Under the pieces are notes generated by a model. The model was given only the letters and a program-made list of their open reading frames with translations. It made no database searches and was not told the DNA's origin. Below, piece by piece: positions 1 through 8,139 of a DNA stretch of 35,573 nt. Source of the DNA: RGIG3009 sp964433065 (lineage in GTDB: Bacteria; Bacillota; Clostridia; Oscillospirales; Acutalibacteraceae); contig CAYSPZ010000009.1 of assembly GCA_964433065.1 (NCBI GenBank), forward strand, positions 1 through 35,573, written 5' to 3'. Numbering within the stretch: the stretch's first letter is position 1; each line of letters begins with the position of its first letter. A program made the position numbers and the translations under genes.

Positions 1-849
1 ATACTGCGCGTGGTTGGTATCCTGATATTCGTCTACCATCAGATAACGATAGCGGTTTTGGTATTTTTCCAGGATATCGGGATTTTGTTCAAACAGACAG
101 ACGGTCTGATACAGCAGATCGTCGAAATCCATAGCGTCCGCTTCGTGCAGACGTTTTTGGTAGAACGCGTAACAGTCCGCTACCTTTTTCAGTCGGAAAT
201 CGGCACCGACCTGTGTGGCATATTCTTCGGGTGAAAGCATTTGATCCTTTGCGCGACTGATCTCGCTGAGGATCTGTTTATGACCGATAAAGCGTTCTTC
301 AATGTTCAAAGAGCGCATACACTCTTTCATCAAACGACGGCTGTCATCGGTATCGTAGATGGTGAAGTGAGAGGAATAGCCGAGCGCTTGTCCGTCCTTG
401 CGCAGAATACGAGCGCAGAAGGAGTGGAACGTGCCGGCGGTCACTTGATCGCCGTCTTCACCTAACATGGATACCAGTCTTTCTTTGAGTTCGCCCGCCG
501 CTTTGTTGGTAAAGGTGATCGCCAGAATACGGTAGGCGGGACAAGGGTCGACGGCGCATAAAGAGAGCAACGACGACGGGAGCGGCAGGTGGTTATTCAA
601 ACAATGTTGAAGTTCCAAGACGGCTTGTTCGTTTAATCCGATCGGCAGTTGGGTACTGTGATAGGCATTACCGAAACGAATGAGGTTGGCAATACGGTTG
701 ACCAAAACGGTGGTTTTTCCGCTGCCGGCACCCGCTAAGATCAATACCGGTCCTTCGGTTTGGAACACGGCAGATCTTTGCGCGGTATTCATACGTGAAA
801 ATTCCCGTTCCAGTAAACGGCGACGTAACGAAAGAAAGGTTTCGCTCAT
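1..849 (-). CDS. pcrA: PcrA/UvrD-type ATP-dependent DNA helicase, N-terminal part (cut by window edge)
   Basis: Superfamily 1A 3'-5' DNA helicase used in excision repair and in clearing replication blocks. The 283 visible codons hold a UvrD-type N-terminal region: Q-motif NTAQRSAV near residues 21-28, Walker A GAGSGKTT at 40-47, motif Ia ITFTNKAAGELKERL at 111-125, TFHSFCARIL near 140-149, DFDDLL near 241-246, and Walker B/motif II DEYQDTN at 273-279. The ATG at 847-849 follows a GGAGG at good spacing. The C-terminal two thirds lie outside the window. An extra block of about 45 residues (roughly 59-104) sits between Walker A and motif Ia, where E. coli UvrD has only a short link. It follows the decarboxylase beta-subunit gene by 79 bases on the same strand and no separate promoter is obvious, so cotranscription is possible. 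PcrA versus another UvrD paralogue cannot be decided from this fragment. Confidence 0.93.
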   Translation of the reverse strand, partial: MSETFLSLRRRLLEREFSRMNTAQRSAVFQTEGPVLILAGAGSGKTTVLVNRIANLIRFGNAYHSTQLPIGLNEQAVLELQHCLNNHLPLPSSLLSLCAVDPCPAYRILAITFTNKAAGELKERLVSMLGEDGDQVTAGTFHSFCARILRKDGQALGYSSHFTIYDTDDSRRLMKECMRSLNIEERFIGHKQILSEISRAKDQMLSPEEYATQVGADFRLKKVADCYAFYQKRLHEADAMDFDDLLYQTVCLFEQNPDILEKYQNRYRYLMVDEYQDTNHAQY

Positions 850-875
850 AGTAAAAGGACCTCCGAGAAAATGTG

Positions 876-911
876 CAGGGCGGGATATCGGTTGACCGTT
901 ATCTCGCCCTG
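876..911 (-). terminator. Imperfect hairpin after oadB
   Basis: CAGGGCG at 876-882 pairs with CGCCCTG at 905-911, with a further broken inner stem. On the minus strand it follows the oadB stop, but the run of T after it is short. It may be a weak terminator or an mRNA 3'-end hairpin between oadB and pcrA. Confidence 0.45.
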
Positions 912-928
912 TAAGTCATCAAATATTA

Positions 929-2359
929 TCAACCGAATAAGGTTAAGAGCACACCTGCCGCGACCGCAGAGCCGATAACACCTGCTACGTTGGGACCCAT
1001 GGCATGCATCAAAAGGAAGTTGCCGGGGTTTTCGCGTTGACCTTCTTTTTGAGCAACGCGCGCCGCCATCGGGACAGCCGAAACACCGGCAGAACCGATC
1101 AACGGGTTGACCTTACCACCGGTTACGGCATACATCACCTTGCCGAGCAGGACACCGCCTGCCGTGCCCATTGAGAAAGCGATAAGACCCAAACAGATGA
1201 TCAACAACGTCTTGGCGCTCAGGAAGGTGTGCGCGTTTGCGGTAGCACCGACCGTGACACCGAGCATAATGGTGATGATGTTCATTAACTCGTTTTGTGC
1301 GGTTTTGGTAAGACGTTCCACCACACCGCTTTCACGGAAGAGGTTACCGAGCATCAACATACCGATGAGGGGGGCAGCACTCGGTAAGAGGAGAACGCAG
1401 ATCGCCGTAACGAAGATGGGGAAGAGGATCTTTTCGGTCTTACTGACCGTACGCAACTGTTTCATTACGACCGAACGCTCTTTTTTTGTGGTCAACAACC
1501 GCATAATGGGCGGTTGAATGATGGGCACCAATGCCATATAGGAGTATGCCGCAACCGCAATCGCACCCAATAAATGCGGTGCTAATTTGGAAGTCAGATA
1601 GATGGCAGTCGGTCCGTCTGCACCGCCGATGATGGCAATCGAAGCGGCTTCTTGCACCGTGAACGCAAGGTTCCATTCCTCTGCGAACGGCAACAAATTG
1701 AGCAAACGAGCGCCGAGGAAGGTAACGAAAATACCGAGTTGCGCCGCCGCGCCCAGCAGAAAACTGGCGGGGTTGGAGAGCAGAGGACCAAAGTCGGTCA
1801 TACAACCGATACCGAGGAAGATCAGCGGCGGATAAATACCGAACTTAACACCTTGGTACAGATACCAGAACAAGCCGCCCTGTTCGAAGTGTTGCCACAT
1901 CGGTACGACAACTTGTACGACACCGTCGCCATCCGTGTCAGGTTGGACTTCGTACAGGTAACCGCTATCGTTATATACCATTACTTCACGACCGCCATCG
2001 GTGGTGATGGTGGAAATTTTAGGGTCATTGGCATAAGCATTACCGTATTGTAAAAACACGGGGTAGTTTTGTTCGTATGTACCGTCAAGGTATTGAACCA
2101 ATTCTTGTTCGGTGAACGGAACCAAGGAGTTTTGTTGCGGGTCCATCACGCCGCCGAGTGGGAGATTGACGAGCAACATACCGAATGCGATCGGTAACAA
2201 CAAGAGAGGTTCGTATTGTTTGCGGATCGCCAGATACAGTAATACGCAGGCGATACCGATCATGATCAGGTTTTTCCAACCGCCGTTTTCAAAATTTAAT
2301 AATTGGACAAATCCGGATTCGTTCCAGATATCAACAATGGCTTCCCATAATGCACTCAT
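929..2359 (-). CDS. oadB: Sodium ion-translocating decarboxylase, beta subunit (OadB/GcdB/MmdB family)
   Basis: Integral membrane subunit that decarboxylates carboxybiotin and couples this to Na+ export in oxaloacetate, glutaconyl-CoA and methylmalonyl-CoA decarboxylases. Family signatures are clear: GGADGPTAI at residues 245-253 (containing the essential Asp of Klebsiella OadB) and NPLIGSAGVSAVP at 418-430; N418, G422 and S427 align with Klebsiella N373, G377 and S382. Many membrane helices are visible. At 476 residues it is longer than usual for the family, because about 85 polar residues (72-158, with a DTDGDG stretch at 141-146) are inserted between the first hydrophobic region and GGLFWYLYQGVKFGIYPP. 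An AGTGAGG ribosome site precedes the ATG, 14 bases after the gamma-subunit stop. The carboxyltransferase and biotin-carrier subunits are not in the window, so the substrate cannot be named. Confidence 0.93.
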   Translation of the reverse strand: MSALWEAIVDIWNESGFVQLLNFENGGWKNLIMIGIACVLLYLAIRKQYEPLLLLPIAFGMLLVNLPLGGVMDPQQNSLVPFTEQELVQYLDGTYEQNYPVFLQYGNAYANDPKISTITTDGGREVMVYNDSGYLYEVQPDTDGDGVVQVVVPMWQHFEQGGLFWYLYQGVKFGIYPPLIFLGIGCMTDFGPLLSNPASFLLGAAAQLGIFVTFLGARLLNLLPFAEEWNLAFTVQEAASIAIIGGADGPTAIYLTSKLAPHLLGAIAVAAYSYMALVPIIQPPIMRLLTTKKERSVVMKQLRTVSKTEKILFPIFVTAICVLLLPSAAPLIGMLMLGNLFRESGVVERLTKTAQNELMNIITIMLGVTVGATANAHTFLSAKTLLIICLGLIAFSMGTAGGVLLGKVMYAVTGGKVNPLIGSAGVSAVPMAARVAQKEGQRENPGNFLLMHAMGPNVAGVIGSAVAAGVLLTLFG

Positions 2360-2373
2360 AACTAAACCTCACT

Positions 2374-2754
2374 TTAGAAAGGACGCGTATTTTCGGCAAC
2401 ACTGGCAGCCGTCCAGGCAGAACGGGTGGCGCGTGTGGCAGCAGGGCGAATACGGCGGATGGCGTATCGCTTACCGTCTGCCGACATAGCGGCAACAGCG
2501 GCGGCGATGACGGCAACCACTTCATCGGGGACGTCGTCATTGCTTTGGATCGTCGGTACCGCAGAAGTCGCAGCGGGTTGTGCGATCGGTTGAACGGTGC
2601 ATGCACCGTTACCGCCGGCAACTTTACCGAATAACCAGAAGATGAGCGTCAAGAGCAGTAAAACCGCAAAGACGACCACAAGGCCGATCACGACCGTCAT
2701 CATATCACTGGGATATTCGGAGGCTTTTAAAGTCAGTAATTTATCCATACACAT
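2374..2754 (-). CDS. OadG-family gamma subunit of the sodium-pump decarboxylase
   Basis: Small membrane anchor of 126 residues that in this family holds the decarboxylase complex together. One membrane helix lies at about 19-43 (ending in LIFWLFGKV), followed by a Pro/Ala-rich linker (about 57-72) and a C-terminal segment (VPDEVVAVIAAAVAAM at 75-90, then YAIRRIRPA) of the kind found in clostridial OadG proteins. I chose the ATG at 2754 because GGGAG lies seven bases upstream. The reading frame is open for 17 more codons to 2805, but that part overlaps the presumed promoter transcript start. It is the first gene of a gamma-beta pair, with the promoter at 2814-2842. Confidence 0.85.
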   Translation of the reverse strand: MCMDKLLTLKASEYPSDMMTVVIGLVVVFAVLLLLTLIFWLFGKVAGGNGACTVQPIAQPAATSAVPTIQSNDDVPDEVVAVIAAAVAAMSADGKRYAIRRIRPAATRATRSAWTAASVAENTRPF

Positions 2755-2813
2755 ATGCAGACTCCCTTGTTTTGTAAAATAACTGTGTGGCTTTTGCAAG
2801 ACCACTTTTTCTC

Positions 2814-2842
2814 TTTATACAGTATACCGCAACTACCTTCAA
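2814..2842 (-). promoter_or_regulatory. Sigma-A-like promoter for the decarboxylase gamma-beta operon
   Basis: On the minus strand: -35 TTGAAG (2837-2842), a 17-base spacer, -10 TATAAA (2814-2819). Transcription would begin near 2807, about 50 bases before the gamma-subunit ATG. Confidence 0.65.
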
Positions 2843-2889
2843 AAAGCAATCGTTTCTGAAAAAAAGAGGTACGGAATTCGTAAAAAAAA

Positions 2890-2918
2890 TTGCAGTTTTC
2901 GGTGGTATCTGTTATAAT
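2890..2918 (+). promoter_or_regulatory. Sigma-A-like promoter for apgM
   Basis: -35 TTGCAG (2890-2895), a 17-base spacer and a perfect -10 TATAAT (2913-2918). The ATG of apgM is 33 bases further on, after an AAAGGGG ribosome site (2937-2943). Confidence 0.8.
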
Positions 2919-2951
2919 AATGAAAAATGCAATACAAAGGGGCAAATTTAA

Positions 2952-4157
2952 ATGAAATATGTCGTGTTGTTGTGTGACGGAATGGCGGATCAACCGTGTC
3001 CGGAACTTGACGGAAAGACACCGATGGAAGCGGCGGTAAAACCGAATATGGACGCGTTGGTTCCGTTTTCCGAAATGGGTACCGTTTGCAACGTTCCGAC
3101 GGGAATGTCGCCCGGCAGTGACGTTGCCAATCTGTCGGTATTGGGATACGATCCGTTCGATTGTTACACGGGACGTTCTCCGTTGGAAGCGGCAAACATC
3201 GGTATCGATCTTGCCGACGATGACGTGGCATTTCGTTGTAATCTGGTCACCTTGTCGGATGAAGACGCTTACGAAGAGAAACGAATGGTTGACTATTGCG
3301 GCGGTGATATTCATACGTCGGAAGCGGATGCGATCATTCAAACGGTACAAGCCGCGTTCGGCGGTGGAGAATTCGATTTCTATACCGGTACGGCATATCG
3401 CCATTGTCTGGTATGGCACGGCGGGAAAACGGCAATCGGTACGTTCACACCGCCGCACGATATCAGCGGACGGGTGATCGGTGAATATCTCAATCAAAAT
3501 GAAGAAGCAAAGCCGCTGATTGAAATGATGAGAAAGAGTGTTGCGTTGCTAAACGATCACCCGATCAACCAAGCGCGCAAGGCGGCGGGGGAGACTCCCG
3601 CCAACGCGATCTGGTTATGGGGATACGGTAAACGTCCGCAACTGCAAAAGTTTACCGATACGTTTGGCGTCAAGGGCGCGATGGTGTCGGCGGTCGATCT
3701 TCTCAAAGGGATCGCACGACTTGCCGATATGACCGTTTGCGAGGTAACGGGTGCAACAGGTTATCTGGATACCAACTTTGAAGGGAAAGCCAAAGCGGCG
3801 ATCGACGTGTTAAAGAACGGTGCGGATCTCGTATATATTCACGTGGAAGCGCCGGACGAGTGCGGTCACCGCGGTGAGATACAAAACAAGGTGAAGGCTA
3901 TCGAACTGATCGATCAACGGATCTTAGCGCCCGTTTTGGAAGCGTTCGGTGATGATATCACCGTTATGATCTTGCCGGATCACCCTACACCTTTGTGTAC
4001 GCGCACACATTCTTCCGATGCGGTTCCGTATCTGTTATACCGTTCAAACGATAAACAGAATAATGCGGTGTGTTCCTTCACCGAAACCAATGCCGCCGCG
4101 ACGGGTATTCATCGCGAAAAGGGCAGCGATATGATGCGGTATTTTCTTTCTAAATAA
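2952..4157 (+). CDS. apgM: Cofactor-independent phosphoglycerate mutase (ApgM/archaeal-type)
   Basis: Interconverts 3- and 2-phosphoglycerate in glycolysis and gluconeogenesis without 2,3-bisphosphoglycerate. The 401-residue length fits the ApgM branch of the alkaline-phosphatase superfamily. Visible motifs are the N-terminal metal site LLCDGMADQP (D9), the phosphoserine nucleophile region SPGSDVANLSVLGYDP (S62), a second-half metal site VHVEAPDECGHRG-type (IHVEAPDECGHRG), and the C-terminal ILPDHPTPLCTRTHS. Related proteins were once called putative homoserine kinases, so that activity is an alternative name seen in databases. It is a single gene, divergent from the decarboxylase operon and convergent with secF. 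Confidence 0.9.
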   Translation: MKYVVLLCDGMADQPCPELDGKTPMEAAVKPNMDALVPFSEMGTVCNVPTGMSPGSDVANLSVLGYDPFDCYTGRSPLEAANIGIDLADDDVAFRCNLVTLSDEDAYEEKRMVDYCGGDIHTSEADAIIQTVQAAFGGGEFDFYTGTAYRHCLVWHGGKTAIGTFTPPHDISGRVIGEYLNQNEEAKPLIEMMRKSVALLNDHPINQARKAAGETPANAIWLWGYGKRPQLQKFTDTFGVKGAMVSAVDLLKGIARLADMTVCEVTGATGYLDTNFEGKAKAAIDVLKNGADLVYIHVEAPDECGHRGEIQNKVKAIELIDQRILAPVLEAFGDDITVMILPDHPTPLCTRTHSSDAVPYLLYRSNDKQNNAVCSFTETNAAATGIHREKGSDMMRYFLSK

Positions 4158-4172
4158 AATAAAAGAAAAGAA

Positions 4173-4205
4173 AAGAGCCTTCGAACAATCTGTTCGAAGG
4201 CTCTT
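4173..4205. terminator. Bidirectional terminator between apgM and secF
   Basis: A perfect 15-base-pair stem (4173-4187 with 4191-4205) with a 3-base loop lies between convergent genes. On the minus strand it is followed by a T-rich run (TTTTCTTTTCTTTT), making a good intrinsic terminator for secDF. The T-run on the plus side is weaker. Confidence 0.85.
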
Positions 4206-4215
4206 GCTGTTTGAC

Positions 4216-5151
4216 TTACTTTTTCTTTTTGCCTTTTTGAAGTGCTTTTTTCTCGGAGCGTTCTACCCAAGCAGCCCACCAAGGCGTGCAGAGGAATACC
4301 GAAGAATAGAAACCGGAAACGACACCGAAGCACATCGGGATCGCAAAACTGATGATGGAATCCATCGAAGTGACCAGTGCGACGACGGTAACGGTGAAGA
4401 TCGCGACAAACACACAGACACTGGTGTTCAAGTTACGCGAGAAAGATTGTTGCAAACTGACGTTGACAATATCGGCGATGGGGGTCTTCTTGTCCATCTT
4501 TCTGCGGTTTTCACGGATACGGTCATAAATGACCAGCGTGTCGTTGAGCGAGTAACCGAGAATGGTCAGCACGACAGCCACGAAGTTGTCGTTGAGCGGA
4601 ATGCGGAAGATGACAAACGCGAAGTATGCCATTAAAATGTCGTGCAACAGAGCGAGCAACGCCATTACTGCCGCAGAGATACCGCCGATACGACGGAAAC
4701 GGAAACCGACGTAGATCACCAGGAAGATGGATGCCAACAACACGGCAACCAAGCATTTGATGAAGAATAAACGGCCGTAGGATGGTTCCAAAACGTTGGT
4801 CGTTAATTCGGTGATCTTGTTATCGGGATACTCTTTGGAAAGCGTATCCTTAAACGTGGTTTGCGTATTGGCATCGATGTTATCGTTCATCGAGATGGAA
4901 ATGACTTTAAAACCGTTTTCACCGTTTTCGGTCAGTTCGATCTCTGCGTCGGGGAGTTTGGAAAGGATAAAGGTTTTTACGGCGGATTCGTCAAGCGAAC
5001 CTTCATAACTGTATTTTAACAGTGTACCGCCCTTGAACGAGATATCCAATTCAACGCCGAGGACAATGTTTGTGACCAATCCGATCAGTAAGATCGCGAT
5101 AGAAATGATCAAGCAAATGCGACGATTTTTAATAAAGTCAAAACGAATCAT
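4216..5151 (-). CDS. secF: Protein translocase subunit SecF
   Basis: Membrane partner of SecD that uses the proton or sodium motive force to help secreted proteins leave the SecYEG channel. The 311-residue protein starts MIRFDFIKNRR, has helix 1 at about 14-32, the conserved FKGGT at 38-42, a short periplasmic domain, then five further helices with the family segment LNDTLVIYDRIRENRRK. It ends in a lysine-rich cytoplasmic tail. The ATG at 5149-5151 overlaps the secD TGA in an ATGA junction, which is why I prefer it to a longer reading frame beginning at 5190. Coupled translation with secD is expected. Confidence 0.95.
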   Translation of the reverse strand: MIRFDFIKNRRICLIISIAILLIGLVTNIVLGVELDISFKGGTLLKYSYEGSLDESAVKTFILSKLPDAEIELTENGENGFKVISISMNDNIDANTQTTFKDTLSKEYPDNKITELTTNVLEPSYGRLFFIKCLVAVLLASIFLVIYVGFRFRRIGGISAAVMALLALLHDILMAYFAFVIFRIPLNDNFVAVVLTILGYSLNDTLVIYDRIRENRRKMDKKTPIADIVNVSLQQSFSRNLNTSVCVFVAIFTVTVVALVTSMDSIISFAIPMCFGVVSGFYSSVFLCTPWWAAWVERSEKKALQKGKKKK

Positions 5152-6548
5152 CCGCGAGCACCTCCCAACAACCAGGGTTTCCGCAGACATTTAAAGCGGG
5201 ACAAGGATTTGAGCATCAAACGGGAGAGGGTAACACCCATAATGAAGTTGAAAATGATACCGGCGAGCAAGGTGAAACCGAAGGAGTAGACCGCGCCGCT
5301 GGTAGAAACCGGGAACATAAACAGGAACGGTTTGAGCAGTTTCGCGAAGAAACTGTCCGCAGGTCCGAACACACCCATCAGGACGATGGACACGATCATA
5401 ACCGTGACGTTACCGTCTAAGATGGCGGAGAAGGACTCATGACAACCGTTGTGGATGGCGGTGTCGATCGTTTTGCCGTCACGGATCTGTTCCTTGATAC
5501 GTTCTGCCGTGATGATGTTGGCATCCACACCCATACCGATGGACAAGATGATACCGGCGATACCGGGCAGGGTCAGGGTGAAACTGTTAAAGAACGAGAA
5601 GTAACCCGACACGACCGCGATCGAACCGGCGATCTGACCGATCAGAGCGATCACTGCGACCAAACCGGGGAGACGGTAGTACACCAACATAAAGATCGAG
5701 ATCAGGATCATCGCGATGATAGCGGCGATGACCATAATTTCGAGGGAACGTTCGCCCATCGTTGCGGCGACCGTGTTGGTATTTTTCGCGGTGATGCTGA
5801 AAGGAAGCGCACCGGAGTTGATCAGGTTGGCAAGGGATACCGCTTCCGAATATTCGAAGTCACCGGTGATGGTGCATTCTTTCGAGGTGATATGTTCTTC
5901 AACCGTAGGGTTGGAGATACACTCGCTATCCAACCAAATGGAGATGGTTCCATCGCTGGCAGCCTGCTTTTTCGTTGCATCCGAGAACGCTTTCTGACCG
6001 GCATCTTTGAGTGTCAATGCCACGACCGGTTTGCTGGTCTCGGAATCGATGGCTACTTTGGCTGATTCAACGGCGGTACCGTCCAAAACAAAATCTGCTT
6101 TGTCGGGTTTGGCGGTCGGTAAGCCGGAACTTTCCGAAGTGTCAGTATAGAATTCGAGCAAAGCCGTTTTACCAAGTTCTTCGATTGCTTTGGCGGCATC
6201 AAAATCGGTTTCGCCTTTTTTCCAAGGGAAACGGATGATCACTTGGTTGTTGTCTTTGTCGGTATATGCCTCATAGTCGGTAATACCGTTTGCGATCATA
6301 CGACGGACGATAACGTCTTTCATCGCATCGATCTGACTGTCGGTAGCTTGTATCTTCTCATCTTCGGGAGCAAAGGTGACTTCGATACCGCCACTGATGT
6401 CGATACCGGTACGAATGTCTCCTGCGCCGCGGAATATCGTGTCTACCCGATCACCGTAGTGGGAATATACACCGAAAATGGACGTGTATCCCAATGCAAG
6501 GATGAGCAGAGCCACGACGAAGAATACGAATTTTGGTGTTCGCTTCAT
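5148..6548 (-). CDS. secD: Protein translocase subunit SecD
   Basis: Large subunit of the SecDF accessory translocase. The 466-residue protein has helix 1 (about 7-27), the D1 motif GIDISGG at 48-54, a periplasmic P1 region to about residue 265, and five C-terminal helices with GMGVDANIITAERIKEQIRDG typical of SecD. The ATG is preceded by GGAGG at 8 bases. It is followed directly by secF (4-base overlap), and yajC is not adjacent. It is transcribed from the promoter at 6606-6634 through a leader that carries an inverted repeat (6574-6595). Confidence 0.95.
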   Translation of the reverse strand: MKRTPKFVFFVVALLILALGYTSIFGVYSHYGDRVDTIFRGAGDIRTGIDISGGIEVTFAPEDEKIQATDSQIDAMKDVIVRRMIANGITDYEAYTDKDNNQVIIRFPWKKGETDFDAAKAIEELGKTALLEFYTDTSESSGLPTAKPDKADFVLDGTAVESAKVAIDSETSKPVVALTLKDAGQKAFSDATKKQAASDGTISIWLDSECISNPTVEEHITSKECTITGDFEYSEAVSLANLINSGALPFSITAKNTNTVAATMGERSLEIMVIAAIIAMILISIFMLVYYRLPGLVAVIALIGQIAGSIAVVSGYFSFFNSFTLTLPGIAGIILSIGMGVDANIITAERIKEQIRDGKTIDTAIHNGCHESFSAILDGNVTVMIVSIVLMGVFGPADSFFAKLLKPFLFMFPVSTSGAVYSFGFTLLAGIIFNFIMGVTLSRLMLKSLSRFKCLRKPWLLGGARG

Positions 6549-6573
6549 CGGTCAATCCTCCAATATTGTCGTT

Positions 6574-6595
6574 TGGTGTCAAACGCATGACACCA
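6574..6595 (-). promoter_or_regulatory. Inverted repeat in the secDF leader
   Basis: TGGTGTCA and TGACACCA form perfect 8-base arms around a 6-base centre. It lies immediately downstream of the predicted transcription start and upstream of the secD ribosome site, so it could be an operator or a 5' mRNA hairpin. No T-run follows it, so it is not a terminator. Confidence 0.5.
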
Positions 6596-6605
6596 GATAA
6601 AAAAT

Positions 6606-6634
6606 ATTATAGTATAAACTGCCTAAAAAGTCAA
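6606..6634 (-). promoter_or_regulatory. Strong sigma-A-like promoter for secDF
   Basis: On the minus strand: -35 TTGACT (6629-6634), exactly 17 bases, -10 TATAAT (6606-6611). This is near consensus and suggests substantial constitutive expression unless the adjoining inverted repeat is an operator. Confidence 0.82.
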
Positions 6635-6663
6635 TCAAAACCGAAAAAACTCTTGCAATTTTA

Positions 6664-6693
6664 TAAAAAAAGCAGTCTTCAAACGAAGACTGC
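6664..6693 (-). terminator. Intrinsic terminator of the aminotransferase gene
   Basis: A 9-base-pair stem (6672-6680 with 6685-6693) with a 4-base loop, followed on the minus strand by a run of T (6664-6671). It lies just after the aminotransferase stop codon. Confidence 0.85.
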
Positions 6694-6701
6694 CTTTTGA
6701 A

Positions 6702-7985
6702 TCAGTGTTTCTCTTGCAGGATTTTCTTTGCGCAAGTGAGTTCGACGCAAACACAGAACAGGTCCATCGCAACCTCCAAATCCGAAAGCGGCGGGTAGGA
6801 GGGGGCTAACCGTAAGGTAGCATCACGCGGATCGTTGTGATACGGATAGGTCGCGCCTGCGGGGGTGATCACAACACCCGCTTCTTTCAATAAGCGCACC
6901 GTTTCGGTAGCACAACCGTCGGTCAATTCCACGCTGACAAAGTAGCCGCCGTTGGGGTTATGCCATTTGGCGATCCCTAACTCGCCGAGTCGTTTTTTTA
7001 GAGTGTCGGTGACCAGTTTGAATTTCGGTGCCAGAATCGCGGCATGTAGTTTCATATGCTCGCGAATGCCGTCGGCATTGCGGAAATACCGAACGTGACG
7101 TAACATATTGAGCTTATCGTGACCGATTGTTTGGACGGTCATACGCCGTTTGATATCTTTTAAGTTGTTATCGCTTGCCGCCAACACCGCAACACCCGAA
7201 CCGGGGAAACTGATTTTGGAGGTGGACGCGAAACAAATCACGATATCCTCGTTATTTGCCGCAACCGCTTCGTCATACAGATTGAGGAGAGAGTCGGGGG
7301 TGTCGGTAAGATGATGAATGCAATAGGCATTATCCCACATAATACGAAAATCTTCGGCGGCGGGACGCAGACGGGCAAAACGGCGCACCGTTTCATCCGA
7401 ATAGGTGATTCCGTCGGGATTGGAATACATCGGGACACACCAGATGCCTTTGACCGCATGGTCTGCGACCATCGTTTCCACCAGATCCATATCAGGACCG
7501 TTTTCGGTCATCGGGATCGGCAACATCGAAATACCGAAATATTCAGTGATAGCGAAATGACGGTCGTAACCGGGAACGGGGCAGAGAAACTTGACCTCTT
7601 TGTATTTTGACCACGGTTCACTTCCGCAGATACCGTTCGCATAGGCTTGTGCAATATAGTCGAACATCATATTCAAACTGGAATTGCCGCCGACAAGGAT
7701 GTTTTGTGCCGGAATGCCGAGCAGATCCGCGAACATAGCCTTGGCTTCGGGAATACCGTCGAGCAGACCGTAGTTACGGGTATCCATACCGCCCTCGGTA
7801 TAATAACCGTCCCGCGCGTTGACACATTCCAACATTTCCAGCGTGAGATCCAACTGGTCGGGGCCCGGCTTGCCGCGGGACATATCCAGTTTTAAGTTCT
7901 TTTGCAAATACGCGTTGTATTCCGCTTCGCAAGCGGTGATACGCGCTTGTAACTGTTCTTTGGTAAGAGTTTCTAACGTTGACAC
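6702..7985 (-). CDS. PLP-dependent aminotransferase, aspartate aminotransferase subgroup Ic type
   Basis: Fold-type I PLP enzyme of 427 residues. It resembles the Corynebacterium-type aspartate aminotransferases (the Aminotran_MocR family) rather than classical AspC: NPDG at 189-192 where other groups have NPTG, DNAYC at 218-222, and the PLP lysine in STSKISFPGSG (K257). The N-terminal MSRGKPGPDQLDL is also typical of the group. Likely activity is aspartate/2-oxoglutarate transamination, but substrate is inferred only from family. It starts with GTG at 7985, with GAGGAG eight bases upstream; no ATG in frame is better placed. It is a single-gene unit with its own promoter and terminator. Confidence 0.85.
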   Translation of the reverse strand: MSTLETLTKEQLQARITACEAEYNAYLQKNLKLDMSRGKPGPDQLDLTLEMLECVNARDGYYTEGGMDTRNYGLLDGIPEAKAMFADLLGIPAQNILVGGNSSLNMMFDYIAQAYANGICGSEPWSKYKEVKFLCPVPGYDRHFAITEYFGISMLPIPMTENGPDMDLVETMVADHAVKGIWCVPMYSNPDGITYSDETVRRFARLRPAAEDFRIMWDNAYCIHHLTDTPDSLLNLYDEAVAANNEDIVICFASTSKISFPGSGVAVLAASDNNLKDIKRRMTVQTIGHDKLNMLRHVRYFRNADGIREHMKLHAAILAPKFKLVTDTLKKRLGELGIAKWHNPNGGYFVSVELTDGCATETVRLLKEAGVVITPAGATYPYHNDPRDATLRLAPSYPPLSDLEVAMDLFCVCVELTCAKKILQEKH

Positions 7986-8014
7986 AAGATCGACTCCTCT
8001 CGGGTGCTTTCCCC

Positions 8015-8043
8015 ATTCTAATATATATTATCGGATTTTGCAA
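8015..8043 (-). promoter_or_regulatory. Sigma-A-like promoter of the aminotransferase gene
   Basis: On the minus strand: TTGCAA (8038-8043), 17-base spacer, TAGAAT (8015-8020), about 30 bases before the GTG start. Confidence 0.6.
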
Positions 8044-8094
8044 GTTAAATTTTCGTTTCTTGCAAAAATATTTTAAAAAGCGGAGAAAACGCGA

Positions 8095-8128
8095 AAAACA
8101 CCCTGCCAAATAAATGACGGGGTGTTTT
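8095..8128 (-). terminator. Terminator after asnS
   Basis: AAAACACCC (8095-8103) pairs with GGGTGTTTT (8120-8128) around a 16-base loop, 11 bases after the asnS stop. On the minus strand the stem ends in GTGTTTTT, as expected of an intrinsic terminator, although the loop is large. Confidence 0.65.
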
Positions 8129-8139
8129 AAAATACAAAA

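Noticed and set aside
2733..3497. Open frame of 254 codons on the minus strand over apgM and the intergenic promoters
   Set aside because: It crosses two good promoters and opposes a well-supported apgM gene.
5439..6065. Open frame of 208 codons antisense to secD
   Set aside because: Asp/Gly/Arg-rich composition typical of a reverse-frame artefact, and no ribosome site.
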